Below are positions 1 to 9,747 of a stretch of DNA of 36,997 nucleotides, piece after piece. How positions within the stretch are numbered: the first letter of the stretch is position 1; each line of letters begins with the position of its first letter. This stretch comes from Chitinophaga pinensis (GTDB taxonomy: Bacteria; Bacteroidota; Bacteroidia; Chitinophagales; CAMDFR01), in the NCBI GenBank assembly GCA_945872405.1, contig CAMBZT010000018.1, positions 1 through 36,997 of the forward strand, written 5' to 3'. Position numbers and translations under genes: made by a program. The notes below the pieces were generated by a model. It worked only from the letters and a program-made list of their open reading frames with translations, had not been told where the DNA came from and made no database searches.

Positions 1-32
1 TATAAACTTATTCACAGAATTAAGAGGTTTCA
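1..32 (-). CDS. Possible start of a downstream gene, cut by the window edge
   Basis: An ATG on the minus strand (30-32) lies 9 nt after the stop of the giant T9SS protein and stays open to the window edge (MKPLNSVNKFI...). In Bacteroidota, large proteins with gliding-type C-terminal domains are often followed directly by a PorP/SprF outer-membrane protein, so the position suits such a gene. Eleven residues are far too few to identify it. This is inference from position only. Confidence 0.25.
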
Positions 33-41
33 TTATTTATT

Positions 42-3000
42 TTATCGAATCAATGTAACGGAACCAGTTTTTTCTATTCTAATATTATTTAGATAGTCTG
101 CAACCACCTTATAAACGTAAACACCAGGTTCGACTAGCTTGTCCTGATAAGTACCGTTCCATCCGTTATCCTGTTGGCTAGATTCGAATAATAACTCTCC
201 ATATCGATCAAAAATTTGCATATAAACAGCCTTCAATCCTTTACCATAGACTTGAAAAAAATCATTGCTTCCATCGCCATTTGGGGTAAAAGCATTTGGT
301 ATGTATATTGGATTTCCTTCATTGACAAAAACGTAACCTATGGCGGAACCAGAGCATGGGCGAGGATTACTAATATCGCTTCTATCTATAACAGTTACTT
401 CGTACACCTGATCTGTATAAGTGCTTACAAAAGGATTAGGACAATCAGTACAACTCAATCCATTATCGGTGCTCCATACAAAGCTCACACTATCCGCTGG
501 CGCACCAGTAAATGATGTAAAAAACTGACCTGTTTCTCCTAATTCAAGCAATAAAGAATCTGGATTGATATCAACAATAATTGGATTAGGTTGTGTTAAA
601 GGAATCACATAAGTTTCGCTACAACCTTTCGTATCCGTAATTGTTAGATTATGATTGCCTGCCGCTAAATCAATGAACCATCCTGTTGTATTTTGGCTTT
701 CATCAAGTAATATGTCGTAAGGAGGATTTCCTCCATTTGCATAAACAAATATGACACCATCGGAGTAGCCATAACATCTCGGTTCATTTGTTACATAGTT
801 CATTGTAATTGGCGTCGGTTGGTTGACTCCAAAATCCAACAAAGCTTTACATCCGTTAGCATCCGTTACCTCTGTGCTGTAGGAGCCGGCAGGTAAAGAA
901 CCAATCAAAGATCCAACATAAAAATAAACTCCATCTCTTGTAGTTCTATAAGTGTATGGCGGAGTTCCTCCAAAGGCTGATAATGTGGCCGTGCCATTTG
1001 AATCACCATAACAATAAGCATTTGTCGAAGATGCAAACCCTATCAATAAAGCTGGCTCAAAGATCTGTACTGTATCAACCCCACTGCATAAGTCAGCATC
1101 TGTAATTGTTACTCTGTAGGTACCTGGATAAAGGTTAGTAGCTGTACTTGTTGTTTGATGTAATAAATCACTCCATTCATAGGTGTAAGGCGCGAGTCCG
1201 CTTGTTGATGTTACTGTTGCTATTCCATCATTATTGCCATGACAAGTAACATTAATGGTTGTAAAACTCATAGTGATTGTCTTAATAAAAATGGTGACAT
1301 TATCAGTAGCTGAACAAAGATTTACATCTGTTGCAGTAACAGTATATGTTGTATTAACCAAAGGTGTAACAATCACACTTGCTCCGAAAGTACCAGGCGA
1401 GGACCAATTATAACTGATGCCTCCTGTTGCAGTCAAGATTTTTGAAAAGCCTTTACATAATGTATCATCTGGACCTGCATTTGCAACAGGCAATGGATTA
1501 ATAAAAATAGACAAAGTAACCACAGAGTCACAGTTAAAAATATTGGTTAGAAGCGTAGTAAGCAAGGTATCGACAAAATATGGACGACCACCATAAAAAT
1601 CACCAAAACAAATTCTCATACTACTGTGGGTTGAGTCAATGCGATTGACTGTAAGTAGTGTTGTAAGAATACTATCGCAACTATTACTATTCAATAATGT
1701 ATCATAAAAAGTTCCACTGGTGCTTTGGAATCCAGCACCACAATAGAAGGTTTCCCTTTCACAAATACTAATTGATTGACTGTGATAGGTTTCATTGTAC
1801 ACTGTTAAATCTGTAATAAGAAGAGAGTCACAAGTCAAAAAAGAGACCAATGTGTCGTAATACAGACCGGCAGTCCCTCTGTTGGCACCCTGACAAAAAT
1901 AAGTCTCCCCACGACAAATATTTACGAATCTAGTATGAACACTTAACGACGTCACAGTTAGATTGGTGGTAAGTATACTATCGCAAAAAATATAGTTCAC
2001 TAAAGTGTCAAAATATACACCACTTGTGTTTCTATTTGCACCTTGAACAAAATAAAACTGATCATAGCAAATCCATACTGCTATCGAATGTGTGCTAAAA
2101 GGCTTGATTGTCAGGTTTGTTGTTATCACAGAGTCGCAAAATAAATAACTCACGAAAGTATCGAGGTAAGTTCCAGATGTAACGTAGGTATGAGCGCCAA
2201 TCGAATAGCTGGCTGGGCTGCACAAAACAATACTTTGAGCACTAAAACTTAAAGGTCTTAATGTTAGTGTTGTATTTATTATACTATCGCAAAGAATGAC
2301 CCTAACTAAAGTATCAATGTAGGTGCCTGCTACGCTATAGATATGTCCGTTTATACTATATGATGAACCAGTGCAAATGCTTATATTTTGATACCCAACC
2401 GGCAAGGTGTCAATGACGAGATGTGTTATAAGAATACTATCACACAAAAGGGAACGACTTAAAGTGTCCCTATAAGAACCAGTGATTGTATACAGATGAC
2501 CATTAAAAACATAAGGTATTCCATTACAAACTCTAGCATTCACATGAAGGACGGGAAATGTATCTACCAAAACATTCGTCGTAACAATACTATCACAACC
2601 ATGGTAATTAGCAAAAGTATCTAGGTATATTCCAGTCGAGGTATACACATGAGATCCGATGGAAAAACTACTACCAAAACAAAATCTGACATTTTGAGTA
2701 CGCGAAGAACTTGGGAGCATGATGAGGTTAGAAATAGCAATTGAATCACACAAGGGCAATAGCCTGATAAAAGTATCTCTATAGACTCCTGTACTAGAAT
2801 AGGTATGACTGCCAATAGTAATGCTTCCAGAACAAAGATTATAATTTCTAGTATTTGTCACAAAAGCTGAGATCACAACAGTAGTCACAATAATAGAATC
2901 GCAAGCAACTCCACTCATTCGCATTGTATCGTTATAAACTCCTGCAGTGGAATAAGTATGACCATTCAGGACATAGCTTCCTCCAAAACAGATACTTACT

Positions 3001-5885
3001 GTTTGTGATCCTGAGGGGAAAGGAAGAACCGTCAACGTCGTAGTCACGACAGAATCACAGCGATAAATAGTTGCAAAGGTATCTCTGTAAATACCTGTTG
3101 CTCTATAAGTACGACTTCCCACTCTAAAGGAATCTCTTGGACAAATAGTTGCGTTAATATAGCCTGAATCTCGACCAGCCATAAAAACTGAAATGGTATC
3201 ATACACTCTACAAGCGCTATCAAACACATTCACTATATAGGTTGTATTTGTAACAGGGGTAATTCTAGGATTGAGTGTTGTACTACCAGTCATGGTAGAA
3301 GTTGGTGACCAGCTTACAACCAGAGGAATTGGTCGTCGGGCAACTCGATTGATAGAGGTAAATCGTCTTGCATCACTTGTCGCAGACCAGACAGACGCAT
3401 TTCTACCTATGACTGGAATTGCCCTAGTACCCGTAGAATTTTCCAATCCCATGGTATGTGCTGATGACACTGAGGTTAAGGAAGTAGTATGTATTTCAAT
3501 CACATTCGTTGTTTCATACATTAAAATTTGAGTAGTAAGACTTCCTCCTCTAAAACCTGCATTATGGGGTAAACCATTGTAATTGAGGGCACAAATCCTA
3601 TTGGGTGCAGTACCATAAATGGCATATGTAATACTCCCGCCTCCTGATACAAGCGTATAATCGTTCCATCCAAAGGCAATAAGATTATTTGGTGTGACGA
3701 CATTTGGAATAAACTGACCTACACAACAACCTGTGAGACCTCCAGTACTAAAAGTTAGAAATCCGTTTGTACTAGCATATGCAATACGATAAGTATTGCA
3801 GAAGAAACTAAAATCAAATCCCAAATTGAAAGGCATACTTAAATTATGACCAGCCGATAATAATGGCATTTCGACACCTCCAGTCAGAGGGGCAAATGTA
3901 ATTGTGCTTATCTCGAAAGTATCACATCGATAGGTAGTGTCGTATCTAATCATGGTGTCGTATCTCATCAAAACAGTGAGATTCGCTGATCGTCCTGCAC
4001 ATAAAGTAGTGTCATTAGGTCGATATCTAAATCCTAATGAAGTATCAAAAGCAATAGTAGTTTCTAATACAGAATCACAACTGGCGAGACTTGTTGCAAA
4101 AGTATCGCGATAGATTCCTGGTAGATTATATCTACTCAGACCAACAGTAAATGTATCACCAGTACATATTTTTTTTATCTGGGTGAATAATCCTGCATTT
4201 ACGACGTTTATATTGATTGTGTCCCAATTTTCGCATCTTCCAACATTATTCATCAAGACTGTATATGAAGTGGAGACAGTTGGCGTTGCCAAGGGATTAC
4301 TGATTGTAGTAGAGGATAATGAAGATCCTGGAAACCATTCACATGAATATGTTCCAGCCAAGTCAGCCACAGTATTCAGTTGAACCGAGCTACCTCTGCA
4401 AATAGTAGTATCGTTAGAACTTGTCATCCTAAAATTATTATACACCAAGACAGTGACTGTATCTTTGTCCCTACATCCTGCGATACTAACTCCAGAAACA
4501 ACATAAGTAGTGGTTCTAGTCGGACTAACATACAAAGGATTACAGGTTACACATAAAAGACTTGCCGAATCTCCACTCAAAACAGACCAGGTCAGCGTAT
4601 CAGCGCTTCCCTCTGCTCGAAGCTCAACGGAAACTCCTGGTGGATAGCATATAAACTGTGAATCTGGCGAGGTGACCTCAACACCGACGACAACTATTTC
4701 GTAAGCTCTTACCGTGGTAGAAATAATAGGACAGGCATTATCGGCAGTTGAAACCACAATAAAATGTGAGCCAAGATCGGCATTCGTAGGACGCCAAGAA
4801 AAAATTCCAGAAATTGGCGATCTTCCACGAGGTGAGGGAGTAAAACTTGCTCCCGGAATTGCTGCTAACACGTTTGAGGTCATTGTGAGCGTATCAACTG
4901 CATCACTATCGGATGCGAAAATTTGAAAACTCATAGAATCACCTGCGCAAATCATTATTTTATAAGGATTGACACACACCCCGCCGGTACTATTTCTTAT
5001 CGTATCAAGAACAGGAGATTCATTCGTACACAAAATAACCCTTACTTGAATATCTCTCATGATTGAACCTATAAGCATCCCATCTCTAAATTCTTGTACT
5101 AAAACAGCTACTACTCCTACCTGAATAATAGAAGGAGTAAAAGAAATGTTTCCATTACTGGAATCAATGAGAAATGGACCAATACAAGTTAGTGGAGTTA
5201 GATAGGAATAACCCATTCCAGTAATGTAGGGTACTGGTGCTAAGACGGATCCATCCAAAGCGGGTGTCAAGGTATAGTAGAGTGAATCACCATCCACATC
5301 AGTTGCTCCGTGATTATATACATATGGCTGACTTACACAAATATAAGGAATGGGTAAAGTTGAAAATGTAGGTGAATTGTTACAAGGAATTATTCTATTG
5401 TTCAGTGTTGATTTGAGTGTCATACTTACTGAACCAGGACTTGAAAGCGTCGTTATATCTGGATTTCTACAACATAATGTCCAACTAATGACCCAATCAG
5501 CGCATGTATCTGGCATCGTAATGGTGCCTTCATAGATATATTGTTGAATTCCGGGTAAGGCTCCTCCTCTGCATGTACTAGAAGCAAGAGAACTTGGACA
5601 CAATGGAGAAACTTCAATTGGATAACCTGGCAATAAATTTAAAACAGTATTAAAAGTGATACCACAATCCACTGATGAAATATTTAAAGTTTGTGTAGTG
5701 AGCATCGTTAAGCCTGAACAGTCGCGATACAAGGAGAGTCTATATCTGTAAATGTTACTTCCTAAGCAGGTGTAAGAAATATCTCCACCTACGGCATGAG
5801 AGGCAAATGTTTTCTCGCTAAAAACTGTAAATAACGAGCAGATTAAAATCCAAAAAAGTAGTTTTTTTTGTAGAAGGTGTTTCAT
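42..5885 (-). CDS. Giant repeat-rich T9SS-secreted adhesin-like protein (gliding-type C-terminal domain)
   Basis: This 1947-residue protein has a signal peptide (about 1-28: basic start, hydrophobic core, then SHAVGGDISYTCLG). That N-terminal module, with RLSLYRDCSG shortly after, is typical of large Bacteroidota surface proteins. PKD/Ig-like stretches follow (about 300-560). One Cys-Asp-Ser repeat (about 572-612) precedes a separate beta-rich module (about 640-860), and eleven more repeats of about 50 residues fill about 912-1458. Three SprB-type repeats (about 1535-1765) carry the NVTCHGNNDG, YCYGDSNG and RCYGYSDG motifs. The last 88 residues (1860-1947) begin IYIPNAFTPNGDGSNDFF and form a type B T9SS sorting domain. 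It is therefore expected to be exported by the Sec and type IX systems to the cell surface or medium, probably in adhesion or gliding; that role is inferred. It has its own promoter candidate upstream. No catalytic domain was recognised. Confidence 0.9.
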   Translation of the reverse strand: MKHLLQKKLLFWILICSLFTVFSEKTFASHAVGGDISYTCLGSNIYRYRLSLYRDCSGLTMLTTQTLNISSVDCGITFNTVLNLLPGYPIEVSPLCPSSLASSTCRGGALPGIQQYIYEGTITMPDTCADWVISWTLCCRNPDITTLSSPGSVSMTLKSTLNNRIIPCNNSPTFSTLPIPYICVSQPYVYNHGATDVDGDSLYYTLTPALDGSVLAPVPYITGMGYSYLTPLTCIGPFLIDSSNGNISFTPSIIQVGVVAVLVQEFRDGMLIGSIMRDIQVRVILCTNESPVLDTIRNSTGGVCVNPYKIMICAGDSMSFQIFASDSDAVDTLTMTSNVLAAIPGASFTPSPRGRSPISGIFSWRPTNADLGSHFIVVSTADNACPIISTTVRAYEIVVVGVEVTSPDSQFICYPPGVSVELRAEGSADTLTWSVLSGDSASLLCVTCNPLYVSPTRTTTYVVSGVSIAGCRDKDTVTVLVYNNFRMTSSNDTTICRGSSVQLNTVADLAGTYSCEWFPGSSLSSTTISNPLATPTVSTSYTVLMNNVGRCENWDTININVVNAGLFTQIKKICTGDTFTVGLSRYNLPGIYRDTFATSLASCDSVLETTIAFDTSLGFRYRPNDTTLCAGRSANLTVLMRYDTMIRYDTTYRCDTFEISTITFAPLTGGVEMPLLSAGHNLSMPFNLGFDFSFFCNTYRIAYASTNGFLTFSTGGLTGCCVGQFIPNVVTPNNLIAFGWNDYTLVSGGGSITYAIYGTAPNRICALNYNGLPHNAGFRGGSLTTQILMYETTNVIEIHTTSLTSVSSAHTMGLENSTGTRAIPVIGRNASVWSATSDARRFTSINRVARRPIPLVVSWSPTSTMTGSTTLNPRITPVTNTTYIVNVFDSACRVYDTISVFMAGRDSGYINATICPRDSFRVGSRTYRATGIYRDTFATIYRCDSVVTTTLTVLPFPSGSQTVSICFGGSYVLNGHTYSTAGVYNDTMRMSGVACDSIIVTTVVISAFVTNTRNYNLCSGSITIGSHTYSSTGVYRDTFIRLLPLCDSIAISNLIMLPSSSRTQNVRFCFGSSFSIGSHVYTSTGIYLDTFANYHGCDSIVTTNVLVDTFPVLHVNARVCNGIPYVFNGHLYTITGSYRDTLSRSLLCDSILITHLVIDTLPVGYQNISICTGSSYSINGHIYSVAGTYIDTLVRVILCDSIINTTLTLRPLSFSAQSIVLCSPASYSIGAHTYVTSGTYLDTFVSYLFCDSVITTNLTIKPFSTHSIAVWICYDQFYFVQGANRNTSGVYFDTLVNYIFCDSILTTNLTVTSLSVHTRFVNICRGETYFCQGANRGTAGLYYDTLVSFLTCDSLLITDLTVYNETYHSQSISICERETFYCGAGFQSTSGTFYDTLLNSNSCDSILTTLLTVNRIDSTHSSMRICFGDFYGGRPYFVDTLLTTLLTNIFNCDSVVTLSIFINPLPVANAGPDDTLCKGFSKILTATGGISYNWSSPGTFGASVIVTPLVNTTYTVTATDVNLCSATDNVTIFIKTITMSFTTINVTCHGNNDGIATVTSTSGLAPYTYEWSDLLHQTTSTATNLYPGTYRVTITDADLCSGVDTVQIFEPALLIGFASSTNAYCYGDSNGTATLSAFGGTPPYTYRTTRDGVYFYVGSLIGSLPAGSYSTEVTDANGCKALLDFGVNQPTPITMNYVTNEPRCYGYSDGVIFVYANGGNPPYDILLDESQNTTGWFIDLAAGNHNLTITDTKGCSETYVIPLTQPNPIIVDINPDSLLLELGETGQFFTSFTGAPADSVSFVWSTDNGLSCTDCPNPFVSTYTDQVYEVTVIDRSDISNPRPCSGSAIGYVFVNEGNPIYIPNAFTPNGDGSNDFFQVYGKGLKAVYMQIFDRYGELLFESSQQDNGWNGTYQDKLVEPGVYVYKVVADYLNNIRIEKTGSVTLIR
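1510..3160 (-). repeat. Eleven tandem ~150-nt repeats encoding Cys-Asp-Ser units
   Basis: Within the giant T9SS protein, about eleven units of roughly 50 codons each carry the same skeleton: an I/L-C start, a short hydrophobic beta strand, G-x-Y-x-D-T in the middle and CDS near the end (for example GIYRDTFATIYRCDSVVTTT and GVYFDTLVNYIFCDSILTTN). The CDS codons appear on the + strand as repeated (a/c)tatc(g/a)caa or gaatcacaa words about every 150 nt. A twelfth, more distant unit lies near 4060-4170, separated by a different module. The units diverge at DNA level, so this is an old protein repeat rather than a recent DNA duplication. Confidence 0.85.
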
Positions 5886-5916
5886 TAAAATAAGATACTT
5901 TGTTTTGTTTTATTCT

Positions 5917-5947
5917 CAAATTTAAGCTTTAAATTATTGATAAACAA
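5917..5947 (-). promoter_or_regulatory. Promoter of the giant T9SS gene (TTG-N20-TAAATTTG)
   Basis: Read on the minus strand, TTG (5947-5945) is followed after 20 nt by TAAATTTG (5924-5917). This matches the Bacteroidota primary-sigma consensus TTG-N(17-23)-TAnnTTTG. The -7 box lies 31 nt upstream of the ATG at 5885, which suits a leader of about 25 nt. Confidence 0.6.
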
Positions 5948-6045
5948 GTATTTTGGATACTTCTTCAAAAACAGATTGTTGACCAAAAAAATAAACCTAA
6001 GAAGATTAATTTAAGGATTTATTACTAAATAACAATAATAAAAAA

Positions 6046-7077
6046 CTAGACAATTAGAGTTGCGCCATGCCCAACTTTGTCTTCAATGACTTTCCCTTTC
6101 TCGCAAAAATTTGATAAATCACTTTTAATAAAAGCCTGGATTTGAGTTTCAAACTCATGGGGATACAATAAATGAATATTTGGGCCAGCGTCAATCGTAA
6201 AATAAACTGGCAATTTCGTATCATTTCTATATGTTCGAATAAGTTCAATAAGTTTTAGAGAATTGGGTTGAAGTAATACGTAACTCGGATTCGATGTCAT
6301 CATGAGTGCATGCAGAGTAAGCGCCTCTTCCTCTGCTATCTGACCAAAAGTTGCTAGATCTCCATTTTTCATTGCATCAATAATCTTGATGGTATTTTGA
6401 TTAGCTTGTTGATATCGGACATCTGCAAAAATATTAGTGTGCATCAATTCATGTCCCGCTGTACTGCTCACTGTTTTTTCGTCACTGCTTACAATTAAAA
6501 TACTATCATGAAATGTTTTAAAAACCTGATCTGCTTCGAGAAAAGGAATAGCATATTCGTTAGAAGACAATGCGACACCTTTGTTTTCTCCCCACATTGC
6601 TAGATGAGGATATACTGATCTGCAAGCAGATCCACTTCCTAATCTAGAGATAATAGACGCTTTACGAAAAAAGGACTCATCATCTTGCAGCTGTCCAGTT
6701 AATTGTTTTTCAATACTACAAAGTCCAAGTGCCAAAGCACTCATAGCACTTGCAGAGGATGCAATTCCAGTGCTATGTGGGAAAGAATTCGAAGATTCAA
6801 TTTTAAGTCGACTACTTGTAAGAAAAGAGAAATGTGGTATGATAGCTGTTAAAAAAAATTCAATTCTTTTTTGAAAATTTTCATTCTTCACTCCTTCGAA
6901 GTAAAAATCTATTTCGATCTTCCCATCATCAGTTTTGTTTTCCTGCGAAACGCTAGTTTCGGAATAGGCTTGTGATAATGTAAAACTAATTGAAGAATTA
7001 TTTGGAAGTTGATTACCATGTTTTCCCCAATACTTTACTAAGGCTATGTTTGAAGGACTGCGCCATTTGAAATTCAT
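6046..7077 (-). CDS. mvaD: Diphosphomevalonate decarboxylase
   Basis: This 343-residue GHMP-superfamily enzyme catalyses the ATP-dependent decarboxylation of mevalonate diphosphate to isopentenyl diphosphate, the last step of the mevalonate pathway in the cytosol. Signatures seen are SPSNIALVKYWGK at residues 7-19, the ATP-binding loop FPHSTGIASSASAMSA near residue 100, then GSGSACRS, a HELMHTNIF helix and FTIDAGPNIHLLYP near the C-terminus. These are the hallmarks of MvaD rather than of the related kinases. The length is normal for the family. It is the last gene of a same-strand group (HMG-CoA reductase, GHMP kinase, this gene), starting 40 nt after the kinase stop, which supports an operon. 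No promoter box is visible in that gap. Confidence 0.93.
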   Translation of the reverse strand: MNFKWRSPSNIALVKYWGKHGNQLPNNSSISFTLSQAYSETSVSQENKTDDGKIEIDFYFEGVKNENFQKRIEFFLTAIIPHFSFLTSSRLKIESSNSFPHSTGIASSASAMSALALGLCSIEKQLTGQLQDDESFFRKASIISRLGSGSACRSVYPHLAMWGENKGVALSSNEYAIPFLEADQVFKTFHDSILIVSSDEKTVSSTAGHELMHTNIFADVRYQQANQNTIKIIDAMKNGDLATFGQIAEEEALTLHALMMTSNPSYVLLQPNSLKLIELIRTYRNDTKLPVYFTIDAGPNIHLLYPHEFETQIQAFIKSDLSNFCEKGKVIEDKVGHGATLIV

Positions 7078-7117
7078 ATATATATATTTATTGATTATAA
7101 ATTAAAATGAGACAAAT

Positions 7118-8077
7118 TTAGTCAGGTAAAATCATTTCATCATAACTAAAAATAGTCTCAAATCCCTTCTCTATCATATACTTTCGAAACACCGCCTCTT
7201 CCCTGGTGTTTGTAACCATTACAAAATCACCTCCCCAAGCTCCTAAAGATTTCACCTCACCCCAATAGTCTTTAAAGAGGGTATTTTTCACTCTTTCGAT
7301 CTTTAGTGTTTTGCTCACTAAAATTTCATGTTGCAACATACAATTTTCAAATTCCTTAATTGTCGAAGCATTTACAAAACACTCAGACAATTGATTTACT
7401 TCCGCGATGATTGAAGATTTATCTATGTTAAGATTCTTATAATAGGCAATTGCATTTCGGCTATTCATCTTTTCGTTTAGATGAACAAAAAAAATTTGAT
7501 CTTTAAATGTTGGCTTAAATGCTATTTTTTCAATAGTGGGGTTGATATTTCTTCTTGTATAGTAAATTGCTGTATTACTTTCTGCGCATGCCACATCATA
7601 TCCTGAACCGCCAAAAGTTTTTTCTAACAGTTGATATGGATTAATATTTGCCCATTTAGCCATAAAATGAATTAAAGTTGAGCTGCTTCCTAAACCCCAA
7701 TTATTAGGAAATTCTAATATTGCTGTGACCTCAATATTTGTTCGATCAGTAAGAAACTTCGGATTCAATTCTTTACATACTTTAAGTATTTTGTAAAGCA
7801 TTTCTGCCTCTTTTGTTTTTTCAACTTCAGACTCGATATCGCTATTCCTAATTTCAGTTTCAAGCCATAACTGATTGTTAGAGTTGTATGCTTTCCATAA
7901 CAAAGAATTATTTTCAAAATCTGATGAAGACTCGACAATATCAAAATTTTGTCCAAACTTACATGGCAATGCAAAGGCCTTAGCACCATCTAATACAAAA
8001 TATTCGCCACTAATTAATAACTTGCCATTTCCTTTTACAATGGCATGTTTTACTTTTTTTTCTACGCTTGCTTGCAC
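7118..8077 (-). CDS. GHMP kinase of the 'GYDIA' type, mevalonate-pathway associated
   Basis: This 319-residue GHMP-superfamily protein starts on GTG (no in-frame ATG lies before the conserved N-terminus). It has the first GHMP strand NGKLLISGEYFVLDGAKA (residues 17-34), the phosphate-binding loop NNWGLGSSSTLIHF near 130, the group-defining GGSGYDVACAES (GYDVA in place of GYDIA), and a C-terminal GAWGGDFVMVT motif. It resembles mevalonate and phosphomevalonate kinases but lacks a clear match to either. Bacteroidota genomes commonly carry such a gene between HMG-CoA reductase and mvaD, as here, so it may supply one of the two kinase steps absent from this window. The substrate is inferred from context only. 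Confidence 0.82.
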   Translation of the reverse strand: MQASVEKKVKHAIVKGNGKLLISGEYFVLDGAKAFALPCKFGQNFDIVESSSDFENNSLLWKAYNSNNQLWLETEIRNSDIESEVEKTKEAEMLYKILKVCKELNPKFLTDRTNIEVTAILEFPNNWGLGSSSTLIHFMAKWANINPYQLLEKTFGGSGYDVACAESNTAIYYTRRNINPTIEKIAFKPTFKDQIFFVHLNEKMNSRNAIAYYKNLNIDKSSIIAEVNQLSECFVNASTIKEFENCMLQHEILVSKTLKIERVKNTLFKDYWGEVKSLGAWGGDFVMVTNTREEAVFRKYMIEKGFETIFSYDEMILPD

Positions 8078-8176
8078 AAATAAATAAATTGAATAGTATG
8101 CTTAATTTAACGAGTCAAAATTATCTCTTTATTCGATAAATATCAACAAAATAAAGATTCAATGGACACTTTACAA

Positions 8177-9514
8177 TTAACCAACTGCTTTTTTTCTTAT
8201 GTTAGTGAGGTAGTCTCTTGCTGCACTGAATGAGATTACTTTACCATCGAAATATTCTTTAGCCGTTTCTAGCTCTTCTTCGGTGGCTTGTAGCGACATC
8301 AAAATATTACTGAGATGCATCTTCATATGGCCTTGTTGTATACCAGTGGTAGTTAAGGATTTTACTGCTGCAAAATTTTGTGCTAAACCAACAACTGCGG
8401 TAATTTTCATTAATTCTTGAGCAGATGGTTTTCCTAATAACTCTAAAGATTTTTTTGCAAGAGGATGCAAAGCAGTTAAGCCACCAACGGTGCCTAAAGC
8501 TAGAGGAAGAGTCATCCAAAACTTAAAAATTCCATCTGACAGACTTGCATCAGACAGACTTGCATAAGAGCCGTTTTTGCTAGCATAGGTATGAACGCAT
8601 GATTCTATTGCTCTGAAGTCATTTCCAGTTGCCAGAACAACAGAATCAATCCCATTCATAATTCCTTTGTTATGAGTAGCTGCTCTGTAAGGATCAATTT
8701 TTGCAATTTTTACAGCTTGCACAAATTTTGCCGCAAATTCTTCTGCAGGTACTCCCTCAATTTCACCTAAATCTTTTACAGGGCATGAAACTTCTGCATG
8801 CACTAAACAATCTGGTGTATAATTTGATAGAATGCACATGATGATTTGAACGTCTTTTTCGCTGTATGTAAAAATATCATTTTCTTGTATGAGCTCAACA
8901 AGAAGTTGTCCAAATCTTTCTAAAACTGAATTAATAAAATTAGCGCCCATTGAGTCACACGTCTCAAAAGAACAACGTAGTTGATAATAGTTTTCAAGCT
9001 TATCACTGAGGTCTATTAACTTTATATCGACAATCCCTCCACCCCTTTTATCCATATTCGCGGTAATATCTCTTGTTCCTAGTATCAAATTACTTTTTAA
9101 TTCGGGGAAAACAGTTTTTAGCTTTTCAAAATTGCCCTTATAATTAAAATGTACTTGACCTATTTTTAATGTAGATATTACTTCTGCTCTAAAGCCACCT
9201 CTATCGAACCAAAACTTTGCTGCGTTCGCAGCAGCTGCAACAACAGAACTTTCTTCAGTTACCATTGGAACAGCATAGAGTTTTTCGTTTATCTTGAAAT
9301 TTGGGGCAATACCAAAAGGAAGAAAGAAATTTGTAATTGTATTTTCACTAAAACCATCGAAGACCTTTTGCTCTTCTATGCTATCGTGCCAATAACTAGC
9401 AAATTCCTTTGCTACATTGATGGGATTATTGTACAAAAAATTTTGAGCTAACCAATGAATTTTCTCTGTTTTTGACAACTTAGAAAAACCTGCAATCTGC
9501 TTATTCTTATTCAT
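8177..9514 (-). CDS. mvaA: Hydroxymethylglutaryl-CoA reductase, class II (degradative-type family)
   Basis: This 445-residue protein interconverts HMG-CoA and mevalonate with a nicotinamide cofactor. The length and absence of a membrane anchor fit the bacterial class II enzymes. Visible motifs are the substrate-binding glutamate region (ENTITNFFLPFGIAPNF), the VTEESSVVAAAANAAKFW segment, NKGIMNGIDSVVLATGNDFR (catalytic Lys and Asp, cofactor loop) and QGHMKMHLSN with the catalytic His near the C-terminus. Although the family name is 'degradative', the neighbouring GHMP kinase and mvaD point to a biosynthetic role in isoprenoid synthesis. It is the first gene of the group. A possible -7 box, TATTTTTG, lies on the minus strand at 9580-9573, but no convincing TTG lies at the right distance. 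Confidence 0.93.
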   Translation of the reverse strand: MNKNKQIAGFSKLSKTEKIHWLAQNFLYNNPINVAKEFASYWHDSIEEQKVFDGFSENTITNFFLPFGIAPNFKINEKLYAVPMVTEESSVVAAAANAAKFWFDRGGFRAEVISTLKIGQVHFNYKGNFEKLKTVFPELKSNLILGTRDITANMDKRGGGIVDIKLIDLSDKLENYYQLRCSFETCDSMGANFINSVLERFGQLLVELIQENDIFTYSEKDVQIIMCILSNYTPDCLVHAEVSCPVKDLGEIEGVPAEEFAAKFVQAVKIAKIDPYRAATHNKGIMNGIDSVVLATGNDFRAIESCVHTYASKNGSYASLSDASLSDGIFKFWMTLPLALGTVGGLTALHPLAKKSLELLGKPSAQELMKITAVVGLAQNFAAVKSLTTTGIQQGHMKMHLSNILMSLQATEEELETAKEYFDGKVISFSAARDYLTNIRKKAVG

Positions 9515-9747
9515 TACATTAAAAAATTAGAAGAAAAAACTTAGGGGAGTTTCAATACTAATTTCATTGAGACAAAAATAGCATATTTTACTGAGAAAAC
9601 CACATTCCTATTTTTGATTTTATCAACAAGGTATATTGATTGTAAACAATCTAACCCCACTATCCTTATTTTTTATAGTATAAAAATAGGACTATAAATT
9701 TATTAGTGGTATTTTTACTTTTTTCTCCATAATTGATAATAATTGAA
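9515..9747. other. AT-rich intergenic stretch upstream of HMG-CoA reductase
   Basis: This 233-nt AT-rich stretch lies between the HMG-CoA reductase start and the ketoacyl-synthase remnant. The only site noted is TATTTTTG (minus strand, 9580-9573), a fit to the Bacteroidota -7 box TAnnTTTG, about 60 nt upstream of the reductase ATG. No open frame, hairpin terminator or RNA gene was recognised. Confidence 0.4.

Noticed and set aside
1510-3160. Regular ~150-nt periodicity as a possible CRISPR or satellite array.
   Set aside because: The period follows protein repeats in an intact reading frame and the DNA units diverge.
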